This document shows positions 46,010 through 54,871 of a DNA stretch of 64,000 nt, one piece after another. The notes beneath the pieces are model-generated. The model had not been told where the DNA came from. It saw nothing but the letters and a program-made list of their open reading frames with translations, and did no database searches. Source of the DNA: Microbacterium sp. Leaf151 (lineage in GTDB: Bacteria; Actinomycetota; Actinomycetes; Actinomycetales; Microbacteriaceae); assembly GCF_001424225.1 (NCBI RefSeq), contig NZ_LMOR01000004.1, positions 612,834 to 676,833 of the forward strand. The letters are read 5' to 3'. Position numbers and translations under genes: made by a program. The first letter of the stretch is position 1. Each line of letters opens with the position of its first letter.

Positions 46010-46027
46010 GCGTATTCGCGCATACGC
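46010..46027. promoter_or_regulatory. Palindrome GCGTAT-N6-ATACGC upstream of the desaturase
   Basis: 6-bp inverted repeat in an AT-rich promoter-like stretch about 85 bases before the desaturase ATG; possible operator. Confidence 0.4.
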
Positions 46028-46134
46028 ATATTTGGATGGCCTGAAGAGCGTGAATCCGCGATTTGCCTGATTCGCTGGACGCTTTTACACGGGCGTTTGT
46101 CAGTCTCAGGAGAACGAATGAAGTTTCTCCATGA

Positions 46135-46156
46135 AAAGCGCGCCTCCCACGGCGCG
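46135..46156 (-). terminator. Rho-independent terminator of the DUF7882 operon
   Basis: Read on the minus strand: CGCGCC, a 6-base loop, GGCGCG, then CTTTTC. 28 bases after the stop at 46184. Confidence 0.65.
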
Positions 46157-46183
46157 AGTGTTATGTGCGAACGGGGTCGGCCT

Positions 46184-46516
46184 TCACGGAGCGACGGACA
46201 GGACGACGACCCCCACGGTCAGAAGCCCTGCCGCGACCGCACCGGCGACGAGTGCCAGGACGGGACTCAGGCGATCGAGGGTCGGCGCGCCGCTTCCTTC
46301 GGCAGCGCGAAGCGTGGAGAGCTGGGCGGCGCGAAGGGTCTGGTGGCGATCCAAGGGCGTCGACTGTCCATCGAAGGCGATGAACGATCCATCGGGGACC
46401 ATCACGACGTGTCCGAGTGTCGAGTCCCCGATCTTCGCGGTGAGGTGACCCTCCTCCTGCAGAATCCACACGGCGTGAACCCGGCTTGGCGTGGGGTGCA
46501 ATCCTCGGGCGGTCAT
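46184..46516 (-). CDS. Hypothetical protein with C-terminal membrane helix
   Basis: 110 residues: a soluble N-terminal region (VWILQEEGHLTAKIGDSTLGHVVMVPDGSFIAFDG) and one C-terminal hydrophobic helix (LSPVLALVAGAVAAGLLTVG). It overlaps the upstream DUF7882-like gene by four bases (ATGA), so the two form an operon. Confidence 0.65.
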   Translation of the reverse strand: MTARGLHPTPSRVHAVWILQEEGHLTAKIGDSTLGHVVMVPDGSFIAFDGQSTPLDRHQTLRAAQLSTLRAAEGSGAPTLDRLSPVLALVAGAVAAGLLTVGVVVLSVAP

Positions 46517-46860
46517 GCCACTGATCGAGCCGCGGCAGGCAGCGCCGGGCTGTCTCGCCTGTCGGGCTCGGTGACGTCGATGAGGATGCCGGCCGTAGAT
46601 TGCGCGGCCTGCGCGAAGAGACGCAGGGTTTCCCCGTTCAGGGTGATTTCGGCGTCGACGTCGAAGACGAATCGCAACGGGATGGCGGCATGCATCCAGA
46701 GCGTGGATCGGTAGCCCGCAGCTGCGTCAGGCAGCCGGCACGACACGATGAAGCTCTCGCCTCGGCGCAATCTCGCGGTCGTCACTGCTTGCAGATGCGC
46801 GAGAACGATGTCAGGAAGACGAATCGGCTCCGCCATGGAGCCGTAGAACAAGCTGCCCAT
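46513..46860 (-). CDS. DUF7882-like protein (Microbacteriaceae family often mislabelled DNA ligase)
   Basis: 115 residues from ATG 46860: MGSLFYGSMAEPIRLPDIVL, LRRGESFIVSC, STLWMHAAIPLRFVFD and LRLFAQAAQSTAGI match a small family widespread in Microbacteriaceae. It has no ligase motif despite the name sometimes given. GGGG precedes the start. Confidence 0.75.
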   Translation of the reverse strand: MGSLFYGSMAEPIRLPDIVLAHLQAVTTARLRRGESFIVSCRLPDAAAGYRSTLWMHAAIPLRFVFDVDAEITLNGETLRLFAQAAQSTAGILIDVTEPDRRDSPALPAAARSVA

Positions 46861-47018
46861 TTTCACCCCGTTTGACATGCCGATACGACAGGTCACCATG
46901 GTCTGGGGCAACTATTCATACGATAAAGGCGCACACCGTCGAAAGCAACGTTCGAACGCGCCACCATGCGACTGCCCTTTCGAGGCTGTGGACCTAGAGT
47001 AGAAGCAGGCGTCCCCTG

Positions 47019-47046
47019 GACCTAGGCCGCTGTGTTCGACTAGGTC
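47019..47046 (+). promoter_or_regulatory. Stem-loop just before the RBS of the first GAF-ANTAR gene
   Basis: GACCTAG and CTAGGTC (7 bp) flank a 14-base loop; CAGGAG and the ATG follow at once. GGACCTAG also occurs at 46990. A possible target for RNA-level control. Confidence 0.4.
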
Positions 47047-47055
47047 AGGAGTTCC

Positions 47056-47697
47056 ATGGCATCCGATCATGCGTTTGCGCGCTCATTGTGTGCGGGATTC
47101 GTCCATTCGCTCCCGGTGCAACACGTCGCTGTTTCATCGCTGGGTGCACCGTTCGAAGTCGAGACGATCTGCGCGAGCGACGCTATCGCCGCGGAGCTCG
47201 ACGAGACGCAGCTCGATTCCGGTGTGGGGCCGTGCTGGCGAGCTCGAGCAACCGCCGCACCCGTGCTGCTTTCCGACCTGCGGCGCGACGCGGGCGCCGC
47301 GTGGCCGATGTTCCTGACGACAGCCACACGACACGGCATCTCGTCGGTTTACGCGTTTCCGATGGTGGTGGGCCTGGTGGAGGTGGGCGTCGTGAATCTA
47401 TACGCCACCCGAGCCCACGCATTGTCGGTCGAGCAGGTCGATGAGGCTGCCGTGCTGGCGAACTCCGCGGGTCAGCGGATCCTGAGGTCCGCTCTCGACT
47501 CCCTCGACGACGACATTTCCGCGAACGCCTCACCCCGACGATTCGTCCATCAAGCGACCGGGATGGTGGTCGCCCAGTTGCGCGTCGCACCCGACGACGC
47601 GTTGCTCATCATCCGCGCACACGCCTTCGCCTCGGGCCGGCCGGTCCGCGAGGTGGCGGAGGCGATCATCTCGCGCGACATCGATTTTTCGACGTGA
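47056..47697 (+). CDS. GAF-ANTAR regulator 1
   Basis: 213 residues. A GAF-like sensor (about 15-140; LDSGVGPCWRARATAAPVLLSDLRRD) is followed by an ANTAR RNA-binding domain (about 150-205; RFVHQATGMVVAQLRVAPDDALLIIRAHA). ANTAR proteins act as antiterminators. AGGAG precedes the ATG. Paired with a second GAF-ANTAR gene 30 bases downstream. Confidence 0.88.
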   Translation: MASDHAFARSLCAGFVHSLPVQHVAVSSLGAPFEVETICASDAIAAELDETQLDSGVGPCWRARATAAPVLLSDLRRDAGAAWPMFLTTATRHGISSVYAFPMVVGLVEVGVVNLYATRAHALSVEQVDEAAVLANSAGQRILRSALDSLDDDISANASPRRFVHQATGMVVAQLRVAPDDALLIIRAHAFASGRPVREVAEAIISRDIDFST

Positions 47698-47726
47698 TCG
47701 CGAACGAACGGAAGTAGGTTGCACCC

Positions 47727-48437
47727 ATGACGAGCACATCGCGGGAGAAAGAGCTGGTCGACACTTTCGTCGATCTCGCCGACACCCTGGTCAGCGGTTA
47801 CGACGTCGTCGACCTTCTCTACCGGTTGGTCAGCCGGTGCGCGAAGACCTTCGGTGCGGCCGACGCCGGCATCCTTCTTCCCGACGCCCGGGGATCCCTG
47901 GAGGTGGTCGCGTCGACGAGCGAACGGAGCCAGCTCATCTCCCTGCTTCAACTCAACGCGGACCAAGGTCCGTGCCTGGATGCGTACCACTCCGGCCAAC
48001 CGGTCACCGTCGACGACTTCGCCGCGATTCACGACCGGTGGCCGCGGTTCGCGGATGCCGTCGGTGAGTTGGGGTATCAGTGGATGCACGCGATCCCCCT
48101 TCGACTCCGCGACGAGGTCATCGGTTCGCTGAACCTGTTCGGTGACACCCCCGACCCGCTCTCCGCGGAGGACGCCCTCGCGGCGCGAGGTCTCGCAGAT
48201 ATCGCCACGATCGGCATCCTTCATGAACGAGCGTTCCGAGAATCAGACATCGCTCGCACGCAGTTGCAGCACGCTCTCGACAGCCGTGTCGTGATCGAGC
48301 AGGCGAAAGGCGTCCTGTCTCACTCTCATGGTGTCGATATGGAGGAGGCGTTCCGCCTTCTTCGAGAACAGGCTCGCAGCACTCAGCGAAAGCTCGCCGA
48401 CGTCGCCCGCGACGTCATCGCCGACGCCATCCGCTGA
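47727..48437 (+). CDS. GAF-ANTAR regulator 2
   Basis: 236 residues: GAF domain (about 15-165; ADAGILLPDARGSLEVVASTSERSQ, LNADQGPCLDAYHSGQPV) and C-terminal ANTAR (ALDSRVVIEQAKGVLSHSHGVDMEEAFRLLR). Same strand and spacing as regulator 1, probably co-transcribed. The copper-storage-like gene starts 154 bases later. Confidence 0.9.
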   Translation: MTSTSREKELVDTFVDLADTLVSGYDVVDLLYRLVSRCAKTFGAADAGILLPDARGSLEVVASTSERSQLISLLQLNADQGPCLDAYHSGQPVTVDDFAAIHDRWPRFADAVGELGYQWMHAIPLRLRDEVIGSLNLFGDTPDPLSAEDALAARGLADIATIGILHERAFRESDIARTQLQHALDSRVVIEQAKGVLSHSHGVDMEEAFRLLREQARSTQRKLADVARDVIADAIR

Positions 48438-48590
48438 CGAAGCCCGGGCATCGTCGCACGTCCTCGATCGACTGATCAACCTCCCTTGAGCACTGTCGGC
48501 GGACGTCGTCGCGGGCGTAGCATCGCCGGTACGCCGGAGTCCCTCCGCGGCATCCGGTCCCTCCGTCACGACGAGCACACGGGAGAAGCA

Positions 48591-48992
48591 ATGGACACGA
48601 TGGCAATGATGAAGTCGATGGACATGGGCGAGATGACCATGGACATGGATGCCATGCAGGAATGCATGCAGTCGCTGAACGCCTGCGCGATGGCCGCGGC
48701 GATGTGCGCCGGCAGCGACATGATGCACGGCCCCGAGATGGCCACGTGCTGCGCGATGTGCTCGAACATGGTCGAGATGGCTCAGGCGACGATGCACATG
48801 ATGATGCGTCCGGCCGGAATGAACATGGACGTGATGAACGCCATGATGACCGCCTGCATGACCATGGGCAAGGCCTGCGCCGCCGAATGCCGCGCCCACG
48901 CCGACATGGACGAGATGTGCCGCTACTGCGCGATGGCCTGCGACGACATGGTGATGAAGTGCGAGGCCATGATGGCCTCGATGACCGCCTGA
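48591..48992 (+). CDS. Met/Cys-rich four-helix copper-storage-like protein
   Basis: 133 residues with 38 Met (29%) and 13 Cys. The Cys occur as CxxxC-type pairs along predicted helices (ATCCAMCSNMVEMA, MCRYCAMACDDMVMKC), as in Csp-type/DUF326 four-helix bundles that bind many Cu(I) ions inside the bundle. The N terminus (MDTMAMMKSMDMGEMTMDMD) is a Met-Asp-rich extension. GGGAG precedes ATG 48591. No signal peptide. A broken copy lies at 54155-54302. Confidence 0.85.
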   Translation: MDTMAMMKSMDMGEMTMDMDAMQECMQSLNACAMAAAMCAGSDMMHGPEMATCCAMCSNMVEMAQATMHMMMRPAGMNMDVMNAMMTACMTMGKACAAECRAHADMDEMCRYCAMACDDMVMKCEAMMASMTA

Positions 48993-48993
48993 C

Positions 48994-49116
48994 TCACGCC
49001 GGATCAAAGACCGTCGCAAGCACTCCGGACGTCACCACGACGATCACTGCGAGAACCACCACAACGAGGATGACGACCAGGACGGCGGGAGAACGCTTTC
49101 GCTCGTCCTGAGTCAT
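48994..49116 (-). CDS. 40-residue single-helix membrane protein
   Basis: ATG 49116 (AGAGGCGGA upstream), charged MTQDERKRS start, then one Val/Leu-rich helix and a short VFDPA end. Its stop is one base from the stop of the convergent Met/Cys-rich gene. No family recognised. Confidence 0.55.
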   Translation of the reverse strand: MTQDERKRSPAVLVVILVVVVLAVIVVVTSGVLATVFDPA

Positions 49117-49134
49117 TCCGCCTCTGCCCCGAAA

Positions 49135-49392
49135 TCAGGCCGCGCGTGCGGTGGTCAGAATCGCTGACGCGCTGAGCAGTTCTGCGACCGGGTGAAAAGC
49201 CACCGGCTCCCCCACCGCGACGTCGACGGCCGGACCGACGACCTGCAGCTCCACCGTCGCACCGTTGATCAGCGCGACGGTCACCGTCGTGCCATCGGCG
49301 TCGACGACGAGGCCGTCCCACCACGCGGAAGGGTTCGAGGCTGCCATGCAGCGCTGGATCGGGTGGACTGTCGACGAGATCGTGCGGGACAT
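49135..49392 (-). CDS. Hypothetical 85-residue protein with a truncated paralogue
   Basis: MSRTISSTVHPIQRCMAASN start, then an acidic beta-rich part (GLVVDADGTTVTVALING). A 42-residue relative at 53068-53196 shares the STVH-IQR-AASN start. ATG 49392 is followed at close range by the 40-residue gene on the same strand. No family recognised. Confidence 0.6.
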   Translation of the reverse strand: MSRTISSTVHPIQRCMAASNPSAWWDGLVVDADGTTVTVALINGATVELQVVGPAVDVAVGEPVAFHPVAELLSASAILTTARAA

Positions 49393-49514
49393 GGCTTCAC
49401 CTGCCTTCGGAGGGGTTGGTGAGATGAAGCTACGGGATGCCGAGGGGGCGGGCGATCTCGGGCGTAGTGGGGCGTAACACCACGTCGGAGCGCTGGCGCT
49501 GAGCGGGGCTCCGT

Positions 49515-49715
49515 GATCGCGAGCCCGAGCAGATCGAACACGAGACTCGACGACCACGCCCCGATGGGAACGGTCACCGCGATCGGATGCAGCGGGTGCC
49601 CGTACGGCCCCGCGACGATCGATCGCAGGACCTTGGCGCTGCGCATCGCAGGGAAGCTGGCTCCGGTGCGTGCAGCGGCGCCCGGCCCGGGCGCGGCGGC
49701 ATCCATCCCGCTCAT
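49515..49715 (-). pseudogene. DUF2231 membrane protein, N-terminal remnant
   Basis: The translation ends GPYGHPLHPIAVTVPIGAWS then SSLVFDLLGL, the first helix of DUF2231 proteins (GHP-HP-VTVPIG), and then loses all similarity; the remaining helices are absent. Probably a truncated gene. Confidence 0.55.
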
Positions 49716-50087
49716 TTCGAGACCCTGCCGAAGACCAGGTGGCGGTATTCGCCGGGGGCGGTTGATCGCCGCAGTTGTTGCCGGTGGAAGTACATGATTC
49801 TCCTCACCGCGCCGAGGGGATCGTGTCGGCCCGGTGACCGAGCGGCGCGCAGGCTCCACCAAACGTCCGTTGCGACCCGACGCGTACGGGGGTTGCCAGA
49901 CGCCGAATCGTGGGAAAGTCCCCACGCCGCCGAGCGTGTACGGAACTCCGCCCGGAACGCAAGGGGCGCGGCATCCCTTCCGCAAGCCCGCACGATAGGG
50001 CGCTCGTGCCGCACTCGGCACGTCACACCCACGAGTGTCACGTCACTCACGGAAGTCGGCCCCGACTCTACGGCCGCGGAGGACCTC
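49716..50087. other. Intergenic, no feature seen
   Basis: No gene supported between the DUF2231 remnant and the YihY gene; only a GTCACGTCACTCACGG patch near 50027. Confidence 0.5.
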
Positions 50088-51212
50088 ATGTCCCAGCAAA
50101 GTACACGTACCGACAACCCGGACCCGGACGCAGGTACCAAACCCGACTCCCCCGCTGAACTGCATACGCGGTCCTGGAAGTACGTCCTCCGGAAAACGGT
50201 CCGGGAGTTCATCGCAGACGAGTGCCCGGACGCGGCAGCAGGACTCGTCTACTACGCCGTGCTGGCCCTCTTCCCCGCCATGATCGCCATCTTCTCCGTG
50301 CTCGGAGTGGTGGGGCAGGGGGATGCCGCGGCCGACGCCATCGTCGGCATTCTCAGACAGGTCGCACCCGACGCAGCCGACACCTTGCGCGGACCTATCG
50401 AACAGGTCGCTTCGGCCCCCGGCGCGGGCTTCGCCCTGGTCACCGGTATCGTGCTGGCACTCTGGTCCGCATCCGGTTACGTCGGCGCGTTCAGCCGCGC
50501 CATGAACCGCATCTACGAGATCGAAGAGGGCCGTCCGTTCTGGAAACTCCGGCCCATGCAGCTGGTCGTCACCGTCATCGCCGTCGTGGCCCTCACCCTC
50601 GTCGTCCTCGGACTCGTCATCTCCGGAGACGTCACCTCCGCCATCGGCTCGGCCCTCGGGCTCGGACAGGGGGTGCAGATCACCTGGGATATCGCCAAGT
50701 GGCCCGTCATCCTTTTCGTGATCGTGTTCCTCGTCGCCGTGCTCTACTACGCGACACCCAACGCCAAACAACCCACGTTCCGTTGGGTCAGTCTCGGCGC
50801 GGTCATCGCCATCCTCGTCCTCGCACTCGCCACGGCCGGGTTCGGTTTCTATATTGCGAGCTTCTCGAACTATGACCGAACCTACGGCTCTCTCGCCGGT
50901 GTCATCGTTTTCTTGCTCTGGCTGTGGATCGCCAACCTCGCCCTCCTCTTCGGTGCCGAGTTCGATGCCGAACTGGAGCGTGGCCGGCAACTCCAAGCAG
51001 GCATCGCCGCGGAGAAAGACATTCAGCTCCCCGCCCGGGATACCCGCAAGAGCGACAAGCAGCGGCGGAAGGAGCAGGACGACGTGGAGGAGGGCCGACG
51101 TATCCGCCTCGGTCAACAGGATCCCGCGGATGCCACCCCCCGCCCCTCGGACGGCACTCCGCAGCCCTCACGCAGGAGGAAGTGGTGGGATCTCCGCCGG
51201 ACTCGGAAGTAG
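50088..51212 (+). CDS. YihY/BrkB-family membrane protein
   Basis: 374 residues with six helices between about 55 and 300. DECPDAAAGLVYYAVLALFPAM and YGSLAGVIVFLLWLWIANLALLFGAEFDAELER are the family's start and end motifs. The C-terminal 75 residues are charged and disordered. The function of the family is unsettled (once called ribonuclease BN). GGAGG 6 bases before ATG. Confidence 0.9.
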   Translation: MSQQSTRTDNPDPDAGTKPDSPAELHTRSWKYVLRKTVREFIADECPDAAAGLVYYAVLALFPAMIAIFSVLGVVGQGDAAADAIVGILRQVAPDAADTLRGPIEQVASAPGAGFALVTGIVLALWSASGYVGAFSRAMNRIYEIEEGRPFWKLRPMQLVVTVIAVVALTLVVLGLVISGDVTSAIGSALGLGQGVQITWDIAKWPVILFVIVFLVAVLYYATPNAKQPTFRWVSLGAVIAILVLALATAGFGFYIASFSNYDRTYGSLAGVIVFLLWLWIANLALLFGAEFDAELERGRQLQAGIAAEKDIQLPARDTRKSDKQRRKEQDDVEEGRRIRLGQQDPADATPRPSDGTPQPSRRRKWWDLRRTRK

Positions 51213-51239
51213 GCGAGCGACGCCGTCGCTCGCGGGCCG

Positions 51240-51560
51240 ATTTGGACACCCTTGACCCCCTTGCCAATTCCCCACGGTCGCTCTCACGCGAACGCGCACG
51301 CCGGGGTAGCTCGCATTCTCGCGGATATCCGCCACCGCGAGCGTGTCCAGTAAGAACTGAACCCCATCGCGAGCCTCAACGGCAGCAATGTCTTGGACGA
51401 CCCGCCGAAGATGCGCCGGAGTGACATCAGCCGATATCGCGTTCGAGTCGGCATCCTTCGTGGGACGGCGTACACCATAGGCGCCCAGCAGAAGGCCACC
51501 CTTGAGGACGAAGTCCTGCGCGTGCGGCTTCCGCATCACCTGAGATGCAGGGGTCGCCAT
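51240..51560 (-). pseudogene. AbiEii-type nucleotidyltransferase remnant
   Basis: From ATG 51560 the sequence reads HAQDFVLKGGLLLGAYGVRR then PTKDADSNAIS, the AbiEii/AbiGii toxin NTase motif (KGG, then D-x-D), continuing to VRVRATVGNWQG and then stopping being family-like. About two-thirds of a normal toxin is missing and no AbiEi partner lies beside it. Confidence 0.65.
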
Positions 51561-51647
51561 TGCACTTGTACGATCGCCGACAGCACCTCGGCGGCAGCAC
51601 AGACGTTTGGCGCCGGAAGGGGCAACCAGACGAAGGGTCATACCTCA

Positions 51648-52982
51648 ATGGCGAGAACATCGATGCGCCCACGAACACCGCTCCTCATCATGGCGGCGAT
51701 TCATGCCGTAGCAATCGTCGTGCTCCTGATTCTGGTGGGCGTGGACGCTGGCCAGACGACGGAGACACCGGCTCGCTTCACTCCCGCAGCAGGGTGGTTG
51801 CTGGCCGGCATACTCCTCGCTCCGATCATCACCATCGGCGCCATTGTGTGGTCGGTGATCCTTCGTCGCCGTTCGCGCACCTCGTCACCCCGCCCGGGCG
51901 GCAAGAGCGATACTCGGACAGCTGTCGCTCAGGTCATCCCTCCGCCTCCCGTCGAGTCCACCCGCCCCGACGGCCAACCTGCATCTCGCCCGGAGATTAA
52001 CGGCCCCGCACGCGGCGAGTACGCAACCCGCGCCGAGGCCCGGGCGGCCGCAGCATCCGAGGCGGATGCCACCAGACGGACAACGGTTCACACCCCCGCG
52101 CCCGCATCTCAGGCTCCCCCGCCACCCTCGGCTCCACATCGGACAAACCCCATGCCATACGTGCTGCTCGGCAGCGACAAGTACAAGTCGACTGAGGTCG
52201 AGGGGGAATTCGCACGGACGTCGGAGATCGCTGCCGTGGTGAAGTCGATAACCGGTCGGGCCCTTCGCGTGGATCAGGAGGTCGAGATCCCCGACGTCCC
52301 CGCCAGCCTGCGAACGGAACCGCAGAACCGCTACCACCGTCGGGCCATCATGGTCGTCATCGACGGTTCGCACGTCGGGTATCTCGCGCGAGACGACGCT
52401 GACCGATACCACTCCGCGATCAGCAAAGTCGAGGCAGCCGGATACATCCCCACGACCCGAGCTCGGCTCTGGGCGGTCGAGCGTCGCGGTTGGGACGGAC
52501 CCACCAAAGTGCACGCTCGAGTGTCTTTGGCTCTGAACGAGCCTCACATGTTGTATCCCGTCAACGAGCCGCCAACCGTCTCCTACTCTCTGCTGCCGTG
52601 GGGAAACGCCTTTCAGGTCACGGGTGAAGAGAACCACCTCGAGGCAATCGCCCCGCACATCAACCCTGGCTCGGAAAGCATTGCGATCGGGACCCTTCAT
52701 CGTGTCGAGACGACGAGCACCCGCGGAGTCGTCAAGCACACCGTGGAAGTGCGCATCGACGGCCGCGCCGTAGGTTCACTCACGTCCACGACGAGCCCTC
52801 ACTACCTCCCGACCATCCAGCATCTGGAGCGCGAAGGGCACATCGCCGCAGCCTGGTTGAAGATCAAGGGGTCACCCATTGCAGCGCAGGTCACGGTGCA
52901 AGCCGCACGCGCACCGGAGCTTTCTCCCGAGTGGTTCATCGCTCCCATGCAGGTTCAGCCACTGTCTCCACCCGCCCCGTAA
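51648..52982 (+). CDS. Membrane-anchored HIRAN-domain protein
   Basis: 444 residues: two N-terminal transmembrane helices (about 12-32 and 48-70), a Pro/Ala/Thr-rich linker (75-165), a HIRAN-like domain (about 185-275; EIPDVPASLRTEPQNRYHRR, VIDGSHVGYLARDDADRYHS) and a second similar segment (about 335-410; VEVRIDGRAVGSLTSTTSPHYLPTI). HIRAN domains bind DNA 3' ends or damaged DNA; membrane attachment is unusual. Start chosen at ATG 51648. Confidence 0.7.
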   Translation: MARTSMRPRTPLLIMAAIHAVAIVVLLILVGVDAGQTTETPARFTPAAGWLLAGILLAPIITIGAIVWSVILRRRSRTSSPRPGGKSDTRTAVAQVIPPPPVESTRPDGQPASRPEINGPARGEYATRAEARAAAASEADATRRTTVHTPAPASQAPPPPSAPHRTNPMPYVLLGSDKYKSTEVEGEFARTSEIAAVVKSITGRALRVDQEVEIPDVPASLRTEPQNRYHRRAIMVVIDGSHVGYLARDDADRYHSAISKVEAAGYIPTTRARLWAVERRGWDGPTKVHARVSLALNEPHMLYPVNEPPTVSYSLLPWGNAFQVTGEENHLEAIAPHINPGSESIAIGTLHRVETTSTRGVVKHTVEVRIDGRAVGSLTSTTSPHYLPTIQHLEREGHIAAAWLKIKGSPIAAQVTVQAARAPELSPEWFIAPMQVQPLSPPAP

Positions 52983-53067
52983 GCAGCAAGGCAACCGCTG
53001 AAGACCTGCGCCGACAGCGATCTGGTGCTCGCCGAGCCGACGACCCGCCGTTCGACCGCCGTGCCGT

Positions 53068-53196
53068 TCAGTAGACGACGGTCGCCATCGCGTCGTCGTC
53101 GACGTCGATCACCTGGGTGTCCCCCGACCCAGACGAGTTCGATGCTGCCTCGCTGCGCTGGATCAGGTGGACCGTCGATGGGATGTTGCTAGGCAT
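53068..53196 (-). CDS. 42-residue truncated paralogue of the 85-residue protein
   Basis: MPSNIPSTVHLIQRSEAASN aligns with the start of the protein at 49135-49392, and the upstream DNA is also similar. The remaining residues are acidic (DTQVIDVDDDAMATVVY) and the protein ends half-way, so it may be a degraded copy. Confidence 0.5.
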   Translation of the reverse strand: MPSNIPSTVHLIQRSEAASNSSGSGDTQVIDVDDDAMATVVY

Positions 53197-53444
53197 AGTT
53201 TCGTGTGACGTCGGAAGGGCTGGTGAAATGAGGCCATAGGACGCCCTGCACGCGGGTGATTCGAGGCGTGGCACCGCAGACAGGACGATCGGCGCATCGT
53301 GGATGCGTCGCCCTTGCGCCCCCGGGCGGATGCGGTGCCCGCGGCGGTCTCAGTCTGCCGAAAGCTGAGGCGAAAGATCGCCGCGCCCTCATTCGACAAC
53401 TTCCGACCCGAAGTCGTGTCACACGTCAAGGACAGAGTCGAAGC

Positions 53445-54101
53445 GTGTTCAACCGCTCCTTCACACGCATCATCGTCCTGTCAGCTGGGCTACTACTCAT
53501 CTTCGGCGCCCTCTCACTGCTAATCCGCTTCGTACCTGCGGCCGCGACAGCACTCGTTTCGTCGCTGGCGGTCGCTGCCTGCATCGTAATAATCTTCTAC
53601 ACCGGCGTCTCGATCGCGGTAGCCGCAAAGATCCGCCCGCTACGGCCCGTGGCCGACGTGTCCATCCTTGGGAAGCACACGGTAGCTCTGAGCAAGCTGC
53701 TCGTCGGGTTGCTTGCGTTCTTCGGCAACACTGCGCTGAGCTGGCTCATCGCGCTAAGTGTCGCATTCCAGAAAACGCCGCACATAGACTCCGCCTCGAT
53801 CACCAACCAGCTATGGAGCATCTTCATCGCCCTCGCCGGTTCAGTCGCTTTCGTCTTCTGGATGTGGATCGCCGTCGATCTTCTCCGAGCCCGCCAATCG
53901 GAACGGCTACACGCCGTCAACCAGATCGAGGCAACGTGGCTCACCCACCTCGGCGTTCCGCTCGCCGAGCGCATCGTTGCTCGCGCCGCGGCGTGGTCGA
54001 TGAAATCGCCCTGGTTCCTAATCCTTTACACGTTCTTCGCCGCGCCCTTTGTGATCTATCTGGGTGGGCTCTGGGTGTTCACGGTGCTCGTATCGCGATA
54101 G
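53445..54101 (+). CDS. Polytopic membrane protein of unknown function
   Basis: 218 residues from GTG with about five hydrophobic segments and no recognised family. Base composition and codon use look lower in GC than in the flanking core genes, consistent with recent acquisition. AAGGA lies 14 bases before the start. Confidence 0.55.
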   Translation: MFNRSFTRIIVLSAGLLLIFGALSLLIRFVPAAATALVSSLAVAACIVIIFYTGVSIAVAAKIRPLRPVADVSILGKHTVALSKLLVGLLAFFGNTALSWLIALSVAFQKTPHIDSASITNQLWSIFIALAGSVAFVFWMWIAVDLLRARQSERLHAVNQIEATWLTHLGVPLAERIVARAAAWSMKSPWFLILYTFFAAPFVIYLGGLWVFTVLVSR

Positions 54102-54154
54102 CGCGGAAACACGACACGCCACTCCCGCAGCACATGCCCCCTAGCGTGACCGTA

Positions 54155-54302
54155 GGGAGGGCCTGCGCTGCCAAATGCCGCGCGCGCCGAGATAGACGAG
54201 AAGTGCCGCTACTTCGCGACGGCCTGCGACGACATGACTATAAGTTGCGAGGCCATGATGGCCTCGATGGCTTTCGAGATTCTCTTCACGCGCGACCGCT
54301 GA
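54155..54302 (+). pseudogene. Broken copy of the Met/Cys-rich copper-storage-like gene
   Basis: DNA strongly similar to 48860-48990: GCCTGCG, TGCCGCTACT, GCCTGCGACGACATG and GAGGCCATGATGGCCTCGATG are shared. A 2-base deletion shifts the frame early, and several Met and Cys codons are changed. Only the last third of the gene is present. Confidence 0.75.
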
Positions 54303-54621
54303 CGTCACGTCGGGGGTCGCGAAACAAGCAGCGCAAGATCCGACGCTAAGCGCGGCGTTGGTGTGCGGGGTGGCCCCGCGTTGCCGCGACGGTTGCCTGG
54401 CTACCTCTGTCGCCGGCGGCTGACTACTGAGGACGAATCGACGGGTGAACCTTGAGGACTCGGCGCTATCTATGGAGGCATGATCACCGGGCTGACGTGT
54501 GACGGCTGTGTGATTGTTTGTCTCGCCCCCGAAGAGGGACAGACTCTTTCGCTTGGGGGTGGTTGGTGTAAGCGCACAGCAGAGTCGCCTGCTGATGAAT
54601 ACGATTTTGAAGGAGAACGAC

Positions 54622-54858
54622 ATGGCCGAGCGGGAAGATCGTCAGGCTATACGGCCGAGTGGTAGCCAGATTGTGGGCTGGGCAGCGATCGTGTTCTGCG
54701 CGCTGCTGGCCTTTGTCAACGCTGCGACGGTCGCATCCAGTGCAGGAATGCGCGTATTTCTGGTCGCCGCGGGTGTTGTGCTGACCGGAATCTTCGTCAC
54801 CCTTCTAGTGCGCTGGTATGTCAAGCGGGGGAACCCTGCCGGCTCGAAGGGAAGCTGA
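54622..54858 (+). CDS. Small two-helix membrane protein
   Basis: 78 residues from ATG 54622 with a strong AAGGAG 7 bases upstream: charged MAEREDRQAIRPSG start, two helices (WAAIVFCALLAFVNAATVA and VFLVAAGVVLTGIFVTLLV) and a basic end. No family recognised. Confidence 0.65.
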   Translation: MAEREDRQAIRPSGSQIVGWAAIVFCALLAFVNAATVASSAGMRVFLVAAGVVLTGIFVTLLVRWYVKRGNPAGSKGS

Positions 54859-54871
54859 CGACCCTTTCCCT

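Noticed and set aside
46513..46860. ATP-dependent DNA ligase annotation for the 115-residue protein
   Set aside because: No nucleotidyltransferase KxDG motif and far too short; the family name is a known database mislabel.
40797..51560. Treating the NTase at 40.8 kb and the AbiEii remnant at 51.2 kb as one split locus
   Set aside because: Their sequences differ around the active site and they are 10 kb apart on opposite strands; they are better read as separate modules.
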